Assembly: GCA_028095005.1 (NCBI GenBank)
Contig: CM051459.1
Location: 278,771,229-278,835,228, forward strand
Source: Rhynchospora pubera
Lineage: Eukaryota > Streptophyta > Magnoliopsida > Poales > Cyperaceae
Length of the DNA: 64,000 nucleotides
Direction of reading: 5' to 3'
Part shown: positions 1-12,299 of the stretch, one piece after another
Numbering within the stretch: position 1 is the first letter of the stretch
How the letters are laid out: each line of letters starts with the position of its first letter
Notes under the pieces: model-generated
The model's database searches: none
What the model was told of the DNA's origin: nothing
Seen by the model: only the letters and a program-made list of their open reading frames with translations
Program-made: the position numbers and the translations under genes

Positions 1-112
1 TTTGCCTTGGTCATAAATATATTTTGTAATTGATTAAGTTCCTTATATCCAGGGTACAAACAAGTAAGATAATGTCCAATTCTTTTATTTGCTTTAATTA
101 CTTGGTTTGTAG

Positions 113-1392
113 AGAACATGCTGCTGATCTGAAAAGGAAAAATCGTAATCGTCGACTACAAATGAAAGATATTGAACAAATGCAACACAAGACATTTCCC
201 GAATGGTTTAGAACTCATGTAAGTTCTCTTCTTACAATAGTTAGATTTGTGCTCTTCAACTTGTCTGTAATTTTATTTGTTTTTCTCATTGTGGACAGAT
301 TAAGAATTACCATATTGTTATTTGTGTCTCATAAAATTGAATCCAAATTTGTGTTACTCGCTTTTTTCCAATTTAATTCCTAACAATTAAGGAATTGGCA
401 AACAGACAGAGGTTCAGTGCAAGCTAATGCATATAATTAACAACAATGACTATTGGACAGTTTAGTGTTTCTTATCCATTTATTGATTAACAAATTGTCA
501 TGTAATTTTCTGCTGTTGCTTTGCATTTTTTGACAATAGTTGTTAGATATAAAACTGCAATTAAGCTTTGATACATGTGCAAGACATCCTGGCTTATTGA
601 GTAGGTATTGATATGTAGAGTAATCTGTACAGTAGTTGCTGAGTTCTTCTTACAATATCCTATTTGTATAAACTTTCTCTCTGTTTTTTTTTGGCTTTTT
701 TGTTTTTTACTATATAGGTTGAGATGTTGGAGACGCAAGAAAATATTGAAACAATGTCAGAAGAACTTGTATGGCTTGCTAAAGGGCCAAATAATGTTGC
801 AAGAAGATACAGAGGGTACAATATAAACGGTTATAGATTTCAATCTGCCCGGTATGACAGGGTAACCCAAAATAGTGGGGTGGTTTTGGTAGCAAAGACT
901 TCAAGCTATAGCCATGTCAATGATCGCAATCCGATTTTGGATGATGTGACGTACTATGGGAAGATAAGAGAAATTTTAGAGTTAAACTATATGGAGAAAT
1001 TCCAAGTAGCATTATTCAAATGTGATTGGTTTGATGTCAGGCCAGGTATAGGAATCAGAAAAGACGATTATGGTTTTACGTCAGTGAATTTCTCAAATTT
1101 GATACATACAGGCAATAAATTAGATGATGAGCCATTTATTCTTGCATCACAAGCTAATCAAGTTTTTTACGTTCATGAGCCGGCATGTCCGGGATGGTTT
1201 AGTGTCATCGGCGTAAAGCCTCGAGATTCTTATGATATGGGGACTGAAGATACGTTAGGAGGCATTGAACATGAGCCATACCATATTGCAACTGTGCTTG
1301 GAGATCAAAGTTGGGTTAGGTCAGAAATTGAAGGGACAGTCGTTCAAGTTGAAGAAACCTATCGACCTCTTCGAAGAACTAATAGCTTTTAA
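113..1392 (+). CDS. TNP2-like CACTA transposase, C-terminal exons with DUF4216
   Basis: Two exons read cleanly. The first (113-218) ends in HKTFPEWFRTH, a conserved TNP2 stretch, and stops at a GT donor. The second starts after the AG at 716-717, continues V-E-M-L in phase, and runs to TAA at 1390-1392. Its central part (GYRFQSARYDRVTQNSGV through ACPGWFSVI) is the DUF4216 region found near the C-terminus of CACTA transposases, with the expected order: an LA-KGP block, an R-Y-G-Y block, DUF4216, then a short acidic tail. No stop interrupts either exon. The 499-bp intron is inferred from frame and splice signals. The catalytic core lies left of the window, so activity cannot be judged. Confidence 0.8.
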
Positions 1393-2638
1393 TTTTTCCC
1401 AGGTTTGTTTCTTTGATTCAACTGCAATTTTTTAAAATCCATTGTCTGCTATTGCACTCTGATTTCTTATTTTTAAATAGACATTACAATTAATTTTTGT
1501 CCTTAAGGTGGTTAATCCTCTCCTTGGAAATTTTTGTTGGTTAGTTATACCATGTGCACTCACAGCATTGGATCCCTGGTCTTCTAAAGTGAAGGTAATT
1601 TCTTTTACCGAATTTCTAGAGTTAAAATTATTTTTTTCTAATCTTGTTTACTATTTGTGTTTAATTAGACTACTAATGGTAAATTAACTGAGGCTAATTA
1701 TATCTATGAAGTTTAAATTATGTGAAGTTTATATTAGAGTTATTGCCCAACTAGGCTCAATGAGGGTTAATTTGTGGACCTTGTAAAATTGGGGAGGAAT
1801 ACCTTGTCACACTGTTGTTATCTTTTGTGTTGACAAGTGCTTACCAGCTGAATTTTCATGATGCCTGTATACATTTCCATTCTTCATAAGAATAATAAAA
1901 AAAGACAAACAGAAGGAAAGAACTTTGACAGTGTGTAGGGGACTTTACAATCAATGCATGAGAATAATGTCAGGATGAAGATAGTATATCCCTGTATACA
2001 TTCCCATTCATTGACGGGGGTTTACCCTGTTAGTGTATTCATTTGTTACAGTACTTTTGAGATGACTGACTAGCTTAAGCAAATCTTCATTATGTTCACT
2101 AATTGAATGTTACTTGGTTCAGACTTTCTATCAAACATCTGGTTTAAGCATAAGCCAATGGGAACATATATAATTGAAAAGCACAAATGATGTTGTGACA
2201 TTATCTGTCATCTTTCGAGCAGGATAAGCAATGGGAAGAGCTCCCACTAAAAAAGCAGTTCCTCTGATGAGACCCAAATTCTATTGGGTCCCTGGAGAGT
2301 TATGAATGGTGAAGTTGTCCCTAGCAAGTAAAGTTTGTTCAGAATTTGGTTTAAAACTTTTAATTTGTAAAGATCCTCAGAATGTTACTACTCTGTTGTT
2401 AACAAAGTGTGTAGCTAGTATTATCTTATGTAATGGCGTTCTTCTCTTTTTTATTTACGTTAAGTGATTGATTACATTTTATTCTCTTACTTTTCAATGT
2501 TTTTCTCTTATGTAATGACATTCTCCTTTTGACTGGATATTAATCATACATTTTTTGTAATAACATAAATTAAATTTATGTTGTTTTATCATGTTTCTAC
2601 CATCATTTATTATTTACGAATGAGAATATAATATAAAA
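1393..2638. other. CACTA interior downstream of the transposase, no clear gene
   Basis: AT-rich sequence with short exon-like islands (for example about 1508-1593, opening with VVNPLLGNFCWL and ending at an AAG|GT donor, and about 2224-2265). They do not join into a protein I recognise. They may be trailing exons of the transposase gene or remains of the second CACTA gene. Confidence 0.4.
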
Positions 2639-2960
2639 TTTGCTAGATTTTTTTATCATGCAATAATTAAATAAAAAATGTAGTTAGGAGTTGGTGCTTG
2701 TTAGACTTTTTTATCATGCAATAATTAAATTAAAAGTGTAGTTAGAAATTGGTGCTTGCTAGACTTTTTTGATCATGCAATAATTAAATCAAAAGTGTAG
2801 CTAGGAATTGGTGCTTGCTAGACTTTTTTTATCATGCAATAATTAAATCAAAAGTGTAGTTAGGAATTGGTACTTGCTAGACTTTTTTTATCATGCAATA
2901 ATTAAATCAAAGATGTAGCTAGAAATTGGTGCTTGCTAGACTTTTTATTACATTTACCAA
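2639..2960. repeat. Subterminal tandem array, about five copies of a 58-60 bp unit
   Basis: The unit begins TTGCTAGACTTTTTTATCAT, continues with GCAATAATTAAAT, and ends near AATTGGTGC. Five near-complete copies and one truncated copy lie head to tail with a few substitutions each. The first 13 bases (TTGCTAGACTTTT) reappear as an inverted pair at about 3015-3055. Arrays like this beside CACTA ends are known binding sites for the accessory TNPA-type protein; that role is inferred here from position. Confidence 0.8.
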
Positions 2961-3014
2961 CATAGTTAGAAAATCTATGTATAGGCCTTACTACACTAAA
3001 CATAGCATGATTTA

Positions 3015-3102
3015 AAAAAGTCTAGCAAAACAAAATTGCTAGACTTTTTAAAACATATTCATAGATTATTATGTCTAGCTAAAGACCATAGTTGTTGTAG
3101 TG
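3015..3102. repeat. CACTA right terminus with inverted subterminal motif
   Basis: AAAAAAGTCTAGC followed shortly by GCTAGACTTTTT forms a small palindrome made of the same motif as the upstream array. The element then ends at GTTGTTGTAGTG. Confidence 0.7.
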
Positions 3103-3842
3103 GATTGCTAGGTCACCTTCAATTAAGCTAAAAGTGATAATTAACTAGTGCACGTCAATTATGTGTCTTTGATTACTTCATGTTTTTTATTAAGATGTGC
3201 TTGATGATTCAAAAAAGATTGCCAGGATAGGTTCATGGACTGACGTGCAACTTGGGTCCCCTTGAAATTGCAAATGTTGGAACTGTATGTCTTCATCAAT
3301 CATAGGGAATAGCTTTATTTTGTTTCTCCATTTTATTCTTTTAATTGTAGTTCAGTGACATTAACATTTAATATTAATTAATACCATGTTCGTTGCTTTG
3401 ATCTTTTGTCCGATTAGGTTGGTGCTATCCAACGTAAAACAGGTTCAAATGAGTCGATGTACATCGGAAGCAAAGCAGGTTGGATGGAACGCCCGTATGG
3501 CTAATTTCTAGTTAAATAATCCGTCTATCCAGGAATCCAATCTTTTTCTAATTCCATCATGAGTGACTAGTAACTAGTAAGATGCATGTCCCTGCAAATA
3601 ATAGACCTGTACAAATTTTGTCAATAAAATGGGACCCCTAAATAATACACAAACTCGCAATCGTATTCAGCATTTGTACAATCGGCCAATCGAAGATTAT
3701 TGATACATGATTTTTTTTTTCCTTCAATTACAATGATCATACTCGCTGACACAAAAATATAGTTATGAAATTTCTCTTTTTCTATGGCCCAATTTTTCTT
3801 GATAACTGGAGAGAATTGAACGACCCAATGTTTTAATATTAA
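3103..3842. other. Sequence between CACTA end and Helitron
   Basis: AT-rich, with no ORF or terminal repeat that I can assign. The Helitron inserted at its right edge, between A and T as read on the Helitron strand. Confidence 0.3.
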
Positions 3843-3854
3843 CTAGGTGGGGAA

Positions 3855-3871
3855 GCGCGGCTTCGCCGCGC
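3855..3871 (-). repeat. Helitron 3' terminal hairpin, left copy
   Basis: GCGCGGC-TTC-GCCGCGC, a perfect 7-bp stem with a 3-nt loop in an otherwise AT-rich region, 12 nt from the CTAG end. This is the expected position of the Helitron termination hairpin. Confidence 0.9.
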
Positions 3872-5818
3872 CATAGTGAATTTGTGATAATTAACAACTG
3901 CGGTAGTTTGCTTGATTTATGTAAAAAATGGTTTGATTTCTGCTGTCATAAATAGTCACCGTATAAACTTGCCATAAATATTATGCTCCAAAAAATTTTC
4001 GCCCAAAAAAATTCTAATTATAATTAATATAAGAAGGGTAATTGCGAAATTGCCGAATTTGTCGTACATAACTTCCCAAAAGGAAATTGTCATAAATATT
4101 TTGCCCAAAAAAAATTCCCAAATTAAATGGTAATTATAATTACTATAAGAACGGTAATAGCAAAGTTGCTAAATTTATGACTTTAAAAATTTTATGCCGT
4201 CTAGAAGGATTAGTATTAGGTTTTTATAAATGGCAACCTTGGTAATTTTTTTCTGGTAGCAATTCTAGAATAGAAAATTATGTCCAATTTTAAAAAATTT
4301 TTGTAACAAATAGCCCCAATAATTTATTCTTTATTTTTAGACAAATTTTATTGAGTTAAAAATTAACAATTTTGTCATAGAAATAAGCCATATAAACTTG
4401 CCATAAATATTATGCATTAAAAAAACATCGCAAAAAAAAAATCTAATCTAATCTAATCCCAAAAAATTTTATCAAAAGGAACTTGTAATTATAATTAATA
4501 TAAGAAGGGTAATAGAAAAGTTGCCGAATTTCTGATTTTTAAAATTTTATGCCGTATAGAAGCATGAATATTAGGTTTTTACAAAAGTCAACCGTAGGAA
4601 TCGTAGCAATTCTATAATCGAAAATTATGTCCCATTTTTTAAATTTGTTGTAACTAATAGGTCCAATAATGCTGACAAATTTACAGAAGATGTGTTTGAC
4701 CTTGAGTATCTATAGTTAAAACTTACATAATTATTGTGTATAAAAATATTGTTGCTTGCTTATTGTGTATTAAAAAAATATACTTACATAAGATTTACAT
4801 CTCATATACGTGACATAATTATGCAAGGATACTAATTTTATATATAGTTCAAACTTACATAATTAATTGCTTTTTTACAAACACTGACTGGTTAAATTCA
4901 GCGGGGACCTCCATTGCTAGTAATTTTATAGAAGAGACACGTAATTTCCAAAATATTTTTTTGGCAAAATAGGAGACAGGATGGACTGTTGGAATTATTT
5001 TTGTATAAGATATATCAAATCAGATACCGCCGCCCCCCCCCCCCAAAACTCTTTTTACTGTCAGAATAATTTTAGAACCATTGGAAAAAGGGGAAAATAA
5101 CTTTTGTAGGACATCTTTAGTTTTTGTTTACTTAATTTATTTTGTAATAATTTTTTTTGCGAGGAAAAAAGGCGAACATTTAAATTTCATTGATAAGAAT
5201 ATTATTTTCGAAAAGGAATGGACTTCATTAAATATTAGACCTAAGATTCTAAAAATATTAGTTATAATTAAATGAATGTTACTGTGTAGTGTATGTCATA
5301 GTTATTATATTTGACAATTTGAAATACTGTGAAGGTACGTTCAATGGCTTTCGTGTGTGCTTATTGAACCGGTATTGGTTGTATGTACCAAATGTGCTTT
5401 TAACAATTCCTTTTCTATTTGGCAGCATCTACCACCAAAATGAGATTGCTTCATGCAAAAAAAACTCGTAGTGATTAACAGAATATAGTAGAAATTTTGA
5501 CCCATTTATTTATTCTCAATGTTCAATTGGCACCAATCAAGTGAAAGAAGTTTAATTGGCTAAAGTAATACCAACACAAAAACACATGGTTAAATTCAGA
5601 TCAATGAATTTAAGTTCATATAGCAAACAATATATAACATATAAAGCTTAAATAAGTCGTCATCTCAACATACATAACAACAATATATCACTTAAAAGAC
5701 TAAGTAATTTGAAACTACGACAGAAATACAAAAAATCTCATATCAGATTCATCGTCTTCAACTTCTAAGAAATTCAAAAACACCTCATCAGATATATCTT
5801 GTCTTTAACTTCAAAAGA

Positions 5819-8613
5819 TCATGGAGAGTCATTTTTGGATTTACTGCATTGTTTTAAAAAAAAATATTATTGTATTTATTACATATAATCTGGTGTTAGT
5901 AATTCATGACTAAATATTTTTTTTACACTAAATCTTACATATTTTCATCTTCAATAGATTGACCACCTAGAATAAGTCTTCTTCTTGTATTTGGACGGAC
6001 GATTTTCTTTTTAGGAGTTTTTATTTCCTGCTTGATTTTTTTCAGCAAAGTTTTATTTGCTCCAGTATTATCCTTCAAATCATTGCTGTTGTCAACATAT
6101 ACATTAAGTCACATGAAAAATCTTAACAATAAGTTAAAATAAAATATATTTAATGATAAATCATAAAAAATAATAGTTTTATTTCATACCTAGAAAGCTT
6201 GCCATCTTCCACAATTGCAGACAACTTAATTTTATTCTGAGACGTTTTATCTTCATCATCTTTTGTAATTGCAGGCAGTGCAAGTTCATTTTGAACAATA
6301 AGTTCCGACTGTAAGATATTATACACACGGTGATTGTTGTATAAAACTTGTAATTTTCCTGAGACGGTGAATTTATACTTCTTTCCTATCAATTTCTTCA
6401 ACGGTGGTGGTAGTTCATTACAATCCAGATTTGTTTTGTCCTTTACTTCTGATGCTTTCTCACCAATCATATATTGAGCAGTATTTCCTATAGCACTGAA
6501 CTCGGCCTCTCCAGTGTCATCTTCCACTTGCCATAATATTTTATAACTACATTTTATATATAATAAATAGTTTAGGAGATTTACGATATATGTACATTAA
6601 TGAAGACTATAAAAATAAAATATAAAATAATAAGGATATTTACCATATGACAGGTTGTTGTCTCTTTGATTCACATCCCACGCACCAAGATTGTCTCAAC
6701 TTCCCATTACACTTGGGACACCCTTCATAGTACCAGTCGAATGGATTGTTCACACCAACAATCTGAGCAACACATAAATATTGTCCAGTCTGACAATGGT
6801 CGCCATTAGAAAACATAATATAATTAATATACTGTATAAAAAAAATAATTTTAAAAGGATAATTTTACATTATAAAAAAGGCATAAAATGAAAGTAAGTA
6901 TTAGCCACTAACAGAAAAGTTGTCTAATGGTAACATTGAGAGATTTCCCAAGGAAATTTTGATCTGATCAATGTTTGGTGCACGTGCGTTTGATGGTGAA
7001 CCTTCATTGGATACAATAGCATCTGAGTTTTGTATGGCAGTATCATCACAATGTACACTGTCATGACATATATTTTTATAGTATTAGTTATGAAAATATT
7101 TCCTGCATCAATATATAAGTTTATAATATCATATAGCTGTAATAGTAAAATCGTCATAACCTTTCTAAGTATTCCTTGATTTCTTTAATTCCAGGATCCA
7201 TGTAAAACCGAGTTGCAGCATATGCCTTTAATGAATATTTCCCTAAGAATTTTAGAAGTCCATTTCAACAAAGTACATTACTTAATGCTTCAGAACATTT
7301 AAAATATACATGCATATGTATATGCATATTACATATATAATATAATAATACATACCTCGGTACTGTTTCAACATAACAGAACTGCATGCAAGAATTATAG
7401 GTTGATTGTTTGATTTTGCATAGGCCCCATCAATGTCTAGCTCATCGACAAAATGCGCCCATAGAGTCATTTCCACGGTTTGGCCACTATTCAATATGGA
7501 AATATGTCATATGGAAATAATATATACACACAAAAATATAAAGATAATAATAAGTTTTATTTAATTGAATGAGGGAAAAATGAGAAACCTTTCATTTGTC
7601 ATGTAGATTGTTTGCATTTTCGTAGGCTTGCCATTTGCCAATTTTTCTTGGATAGTAGTAAAATTAGACACTCTTCCTATCACATCTAGTTTATTATAAA
7701 TGTGTATAAGCATAAAAAACAATTTTTTTTTAAAGATTACAGATAAAGATTGTATTTTTTTAAACATAATACATACCAAAAGGTTGTTTCTCATCAGTAA
7801 TTTTTGTGCCAATATCTTCTAAAAGCTTAAAATCAAAATAGCACACAGGTACATCATGCAATTCAGGGGCTAATAGCGTGACATAGGTCTGACCAGAGAA
7901 ATAGAGAGTGAAATCATGTTTTACTGTACGGAATGCAGAGTTCTTGATGTGTTCGACAGTAAAACGACCAATTTCACATATATTTCCCTCAACGAAATCT
8001 ATCTCCATGCGGCGATAAATATTGATGGGCATAACTCCTTGGATTGCATCCCCCTATTGAAATTATCCAAAATAAAACAATTCACACTACTATTAATTTA
8101 ATGATATGTTGATAATCCTAAACTGTTAATTATCACAAAATATTTCCAAACCAATATCCAATACGAACAATTAAACAATTAAATTAATACTTATTAATAC
8201 TTGCAAAAAATTATTCTTCAATCTTATATTATTTTGATAATATATTGATAATCCTTTCTAATACTACTAAACTGTTACTTATCACAAAATATTTCCAAAC
8301 CAATGTCTAATACGAACTAAACAATTAAATTAATACTTATTAATAATTTAAAAAAAAATTCTTCAATCTTCTATTATTTTGATAATATATTGATAATCCT
8401 TTGTAATACTACTAAACCGTTAATTATCACAAAGTATTTCCAAATCAAGATAAATATAAAAATATGACATACCTCTTTGTCCAACAAAACAAAATTCATT
8501 CCCCATACATTATTGTTCTTGGTATCAATAGCTTGCCAAATCTTGAATACCCTTGCATGAATCACACCTTGAATTCTGTTAGTAAGTTGAGAGATTGCTA
8601 GAACAATGTCCAT
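5819..8613 (-). CDS. Helitron-borne RPA70-like single-strand DNA-binding protein, left copy
   Basis: Mirror copy of the gene at 44834-47628 (coordinates sum to 53447 throughout, so no net length change). Ten exons with GT/AG junctions give an unbroken frame of about 482 codons. Domains in order: an N-terminal RPA1/DUF223-type OB fold beginning MDIVLAISQLTNRIQG, a second OB fold around GRVSNFTTIQEKL and VEMTLWAHFVDELD, and a C-terminal OB fold with a four-cysteine zinc ribbon (CPKCNGKLRQSWCVGC). This is the RPA70 DBD-A/B/C plan, slightly short. Plant Helitrons often carry such RPA genes, presumably to protect single-stranded intermediates. Both copies look intact although the Rep/helicase is absent. 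Confidence 0.8.
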
Positions 8614-9320
8614 GGCTGCCTGAATCTTTCTAGCTGATAAAAAAAAAAATCAAAAGCAAAGCTTTGATGAAACAAAAAATCAAATTATCAACTCCAATGA
8701 ATAAAACGCATAATATATAAGATTTAGGAAAAAGTACCTCTTAGAATTTTGTAGTATTTTCACGTAAAAAAAATACCTTTGATTTTTTTTATTGTTTGAT
8801 GCAGGATCCTGAACTTCACATGCATATATATAGGGAAAAAAAACTGGTTGGGTTTCTGCCCTAAATAACTTGCTAAAAGAAGTTGACAGAAATTAGGAGT
8901 TCAAAATTATTAATTCTGCCATATAAAATTGGTATAAGCATTCTACCCAAAATAAACTTCTAAATATAAGATCCATAAGAAGGGTAATTAAAAAGGGTAA
9001 TAGCAAACTTGTAAAATTTCGGATGTTAAAAAATTTTCTGCGTTCAAAACTTTCCAAAATATAAAATTAGTAACTTCTATCATAGGAAGTTGCCATAAAT
9101 ATACTTACTATATAATTTTTGCCTTATATCATTTTTAACATTTAATTTATCTTCAATTTTAACTATGTTTCTTATGGGATGTGATTATCTGTTTAAGAGC
9201 TTTAAGAAACCTCAATCAAACAAAAAAAAATTAAAGAAAAACAAACAGAAAAAAGATCATTTTGGTAAGATAAATCATTTTAAACTTTTCAACTAAGGAA
9301 AAATGTGGACGCATAAACTC

Positions 9321-9796
9321 ATTACTTCAATTTATACACATCCCAGCTTGGATGTGCCCTCTTGACTCGCTTGCAACTCCTTATGCATATCTCCTTAATA
9401 AGACTTGTCAGAAAGCTACTATGCATCCTCCTAAACCCTTTCTCTCCCAATGTGATCCTGCTGTAGAATATGCAAGCACACATAGCTAATAATTAGTTTG
9501 CAAAGCTAAAATATAAGGGGATGTTACAATCAGGTTTTTGCTATTTGTACCTTATACTGGTAAGTAGGTTTCATATTCATGTTGATGCCAGCATGACCAT
9601 GGGCTTCTGAAAATTTCATGTTGTAATTACAATTAAAATTGTTTTCAAATTTCAGCATGTTAATTACATAAAATATTTATTACCTTAAAATCTTCAATTG
9701 TTACTTGGCAATGTACCTTATCATATCTAAAAGCCAATCATCACCAGCAAGTAACAACACATAGGTCCTGTATTGAAACAGGTGCTTCAAGAGAAA
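9321..9796 (-). other. Captured exon-like blocks, unassigned, left copy
   Basis: Mirror of 43651-44126. Short open stretches bounded by plausible splice sites, including one reading HSSFLTSLIKEICIRSCKRV and ending in a stop. I do not recognise the parent gene. Confidence 0.35.
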
Positions 9797-10100
9797 CAAA
9801 GTGCTGTTATGTAGAAATTATTGAAAAATTTAAGTTTGTAGAAGTTTTTTGACCCTAAGGAATGACCACGTAAGCATAAGTTATTTACTGGTTCACCAAA
9901 AAAAAAAGTGCATCAACTCACTAAAGAAGAGATATAATTTTAAATAGTTTAAGTATGGTTATATTTTTTTAAAATATAAAAAAAAACAAATAAGTGCATC
10001 AACCCACTAAAGAAGAGAGATAATTTAAAATAGTTTAAGTATGGTTATATAGATAGATTATTATAGAAGTTATTTAATTTCGATCTATTGAAAAATTCAA

Positions 10101-10320
10101 TCGCTTGAACTTGATAAACAACAAAAGTACACTGATTGGGAGATCCGAGTGGCAGTTCTGGTCAGCCTTGGCATCCAGCTATGCCTCATTTTCATGGACC
10201 CATGGAGGCGAAGATCTGCCTCTCGTCTGCCTCGCTTCATGGTGTGGGCCTTATACCTGCTTGCCGACTGGATCGCCGACTTGGCTCTCGGTCTTCTCCT
10301 CAACAATATGGGCAACATAG
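10101..10320 (+). pseudogene. DUF4220-like membrane protein fragment captured by the left Helitron
   Basis: This strand is antisense to the Helitron genes. The reading frame contains DWEIRVAVLVSLGIQ, LCLIFMDPWRRR, then FMVWALYLLADWIADLALG. The W-E-I-R block, hydrophobic helix, short basic loop and Y-L-L-A-D-W block match the N-terminal part of plant DUF4220 proteins as I know them. The parent proteins have several hundred residues; only about 70 are here, with no natural start or end, so this is a captured fragment. Its orientation is opposite to the neighbouring DUF455-like exon, so the two came from separate captures or a rearranged donor. Confidence 0.55.
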
Positions 10321-10485
10321 GTACTGTCACCAAGCTTCTTGAACTGTTTAATTTTACAGAAGAGAAATTATTAATAAAGTGGAAAACCCATAAGAATAAT
10401 TGAACTTTTACCTATGTCAAAACAAATAATTGCTCGTTAAGGTGAATATAACCTGATATAATCAATAGGGAGTTGAAGAGAATAC

Positions 10486-10746
10486 CAGAATAGGCTTCTT
10501 CGGTCTCGCGGGTCGGTCGGGAGCGACAGCAATCCCGACAGGAAGTTTCAGCCGACGCCACTTAGAGAAGGCGAGATGTGAGAGGTGGGACTTGGCGATA
10601 GGGTCAGCAGTAGACAGGACCACTGCGCCGAGTTCAGCCAGTGACGAAGCTGATTCGATTGATTCAATTTCTTGAACGGGGAGGTCTTGAGGGATGGGTC
10701 CTTTGGGGGCCCACTTGCGGAGCTCACTTGGTGGGGCACGACGCAT
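10486..10746 (-). pseudogene. DUF455-like first exon captured by the left Helitron
   Basis: Mirror of 42701-42961. It reads MRRAPPSELRKWAPKGPIP, then LAELGAVVLSTADPIAKSHL, then PDRPARPKKPIL, ending at a GT donor. The A-V-L-x-T-A-D-P, L-S-H-L-A-F-x-x-W and D-R-P-A-R-P blocks resemble the N-terminus of DUF455 (ferritin-like) proteins as I recall them. Only the first exon is present. The GC-rich codon use contrasts with the surrounding AT-rich DNA, as expected for a captured host exon. Confidence 0.55.
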
Positions 10747-10873
10747 GTTGTCGAGATCGCTCCAGGGGCGAGGGGAAAGAGACGGGGAGAGAGAGCATAA
10801 GGCGGAGAATGGAAGAGAGATCAAAATGAACGGTTAGATTGGCGTGTCGCAGAACGAAAAAAATAGCGGTTCA

Positions 10874-10890
10874 GGACACCCACGGGATTT
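10874..10890 (-). repeat. Internal copy of the Helitron 5'-end motif, left copy
   Basis: On the minus strand AAATCCCGTGGGTGTCC is followed by a T-rich stretch and CGACACG-like sequence, closely matching the block just inside the true 5' end (about 13644-13660). See the finding on a buried second 5' end. Confidence 0.6.
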
Positions 10891-12299
10891 AAGACAATTG
10901 CAAAGTACAAAGTATATGTAGGCATAACTAAAATATAAGACCAAAAGCTGATAACATTCTGTATTATTACAAATTTTAATGGTTTTCATATAAAAGTCAA
11001 ATGCAATGACTTGCAATGGAGGTCTCAGAAATTAATATGAATGGAGTTATATCAGATATGCACATGAGATGGAACCGATATGGGATCACAAACCCTTCAT
11101 TCCTCTATATGATGCATAAATATTACAAAAAATTGATCAGTAATTAATGACAAAATCTAAATTGAATTAAAAAATATATATTACTATAAGGTTTTGCATG
11201 ATATACAAAGAGAAGGTTATTATACTGCAATCAAACAACGACACATTAAATCCTGTAATTAGCCCAAAAAGTTTACCACAGATTGCAATTAATATGCGAT
11301 CTCAGATTTGAAAGAAATTTCATAAGCAATTGGGCCTCAAATATAAAAATTATTATATACAACCACACTTTAGAACTATCATAACAACCAGCACATACCA
11401 AACAGATGTGAAATTGAGACACTTGTATAATCTAAAATTAATCAAATATCAATAAAAAGATGTTGCATTTAAAACCTATGATGTACCTGGACAACACGCT
11501 CCTCAAATTACAACCTTGACCTCAGTAACACAGCAACGGTTTTCTTGAAATCATCATATTTTGATCTTCACAAATTTCTGTAGCAAGTCAATCTCATCCC
11601 TGCCCCCTGCCACCACATAGTATGTACAGCATGTGGTACCCACCTGTGAACCAAATCTTTGCAATAATGAATATCGTCATTCGATTCATATTTAAGAAAA
11701 AATTATCAAGAGAAAATTTATTTGACCATCGAAGTTATCAAGTAACTCTTATAATGGGTACACTGACATCGGTTGATTGCTTTGAGGCGATTTTCATGAG
11801 GTCGTTTGAATCAGAAGTTGTAATAGAAGTGCAGTGTTTGGCATTTTTTCGTATTTCTGAGGCCTCACCATCGTTCTAAAACTGAAGCTAAATAAAATTA
11901 GGAACTTGACCAGATTGGCACAGGCAACGTGCCAGTATAACTCAAGCTGATGTAATATGTACAATCAAAGCAATAATACCTACCAAATTGTCCGGTATTT
12001 ATCCCATCAACTTCTGGTAAAGCTCAGCACATCTTAATTAGATGATAATCTAGGATATCACAGCTTAATTAGATGATTATCTAGGAAAATTTGTAAAAAT
12101 CGTCCAAATTTACTTAATAGCGTAAATTGAACTTCAATTAAGAGAGTAAAAAGGAACAGATACTGAATTAGTCTCAATTTTAACATTTATTTGGTGAATA
12201 TGTTCACCAATGTACTGCATTTGGAGGTCAATGGTCAAAATTGAGTCTCGGCAACAGTTTACCACCAAATAATCTACGAAAATTGATCAATCTGAAAAT

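Larger units (their letters stand above)
1..3102 (+). mobile_element. CACTA (En/Spm) DNA transposon, 3' part
   Basis: The element enters from the left edge, so its 5' end is not visible. It holds the C-terminal exons of a TNP2-type transposase (113-1392), a non-coding stretch, a subterminal tandem array (2639-2960), and a right end reading GTTGTTGTAGTG at 3091-3102, which on the other strand starts CACTACAACAAC, the hallmark terminus of CACTA elements. The three bases after it (GAT, 3103-3105) would be one copy of the usual 3-bp target duplication; the partner lies outside the window. Family knowledge supplies the TNP2/CACTA link; the terminus and array are seen directly. Confidence 0.8.

Noticed and set aside
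2639..2960. CRISPR-like or satellite array
   Set aside because: The units are contiguous with no variable spacers and sit beside a CACTA terminus, so it is a subterminal repeat.
10462..10485. Extension of the DUF455-like frame to its stop codon
   Set aside because: Conserved sequence ends at a GT donor; the extra residues are intron translation.
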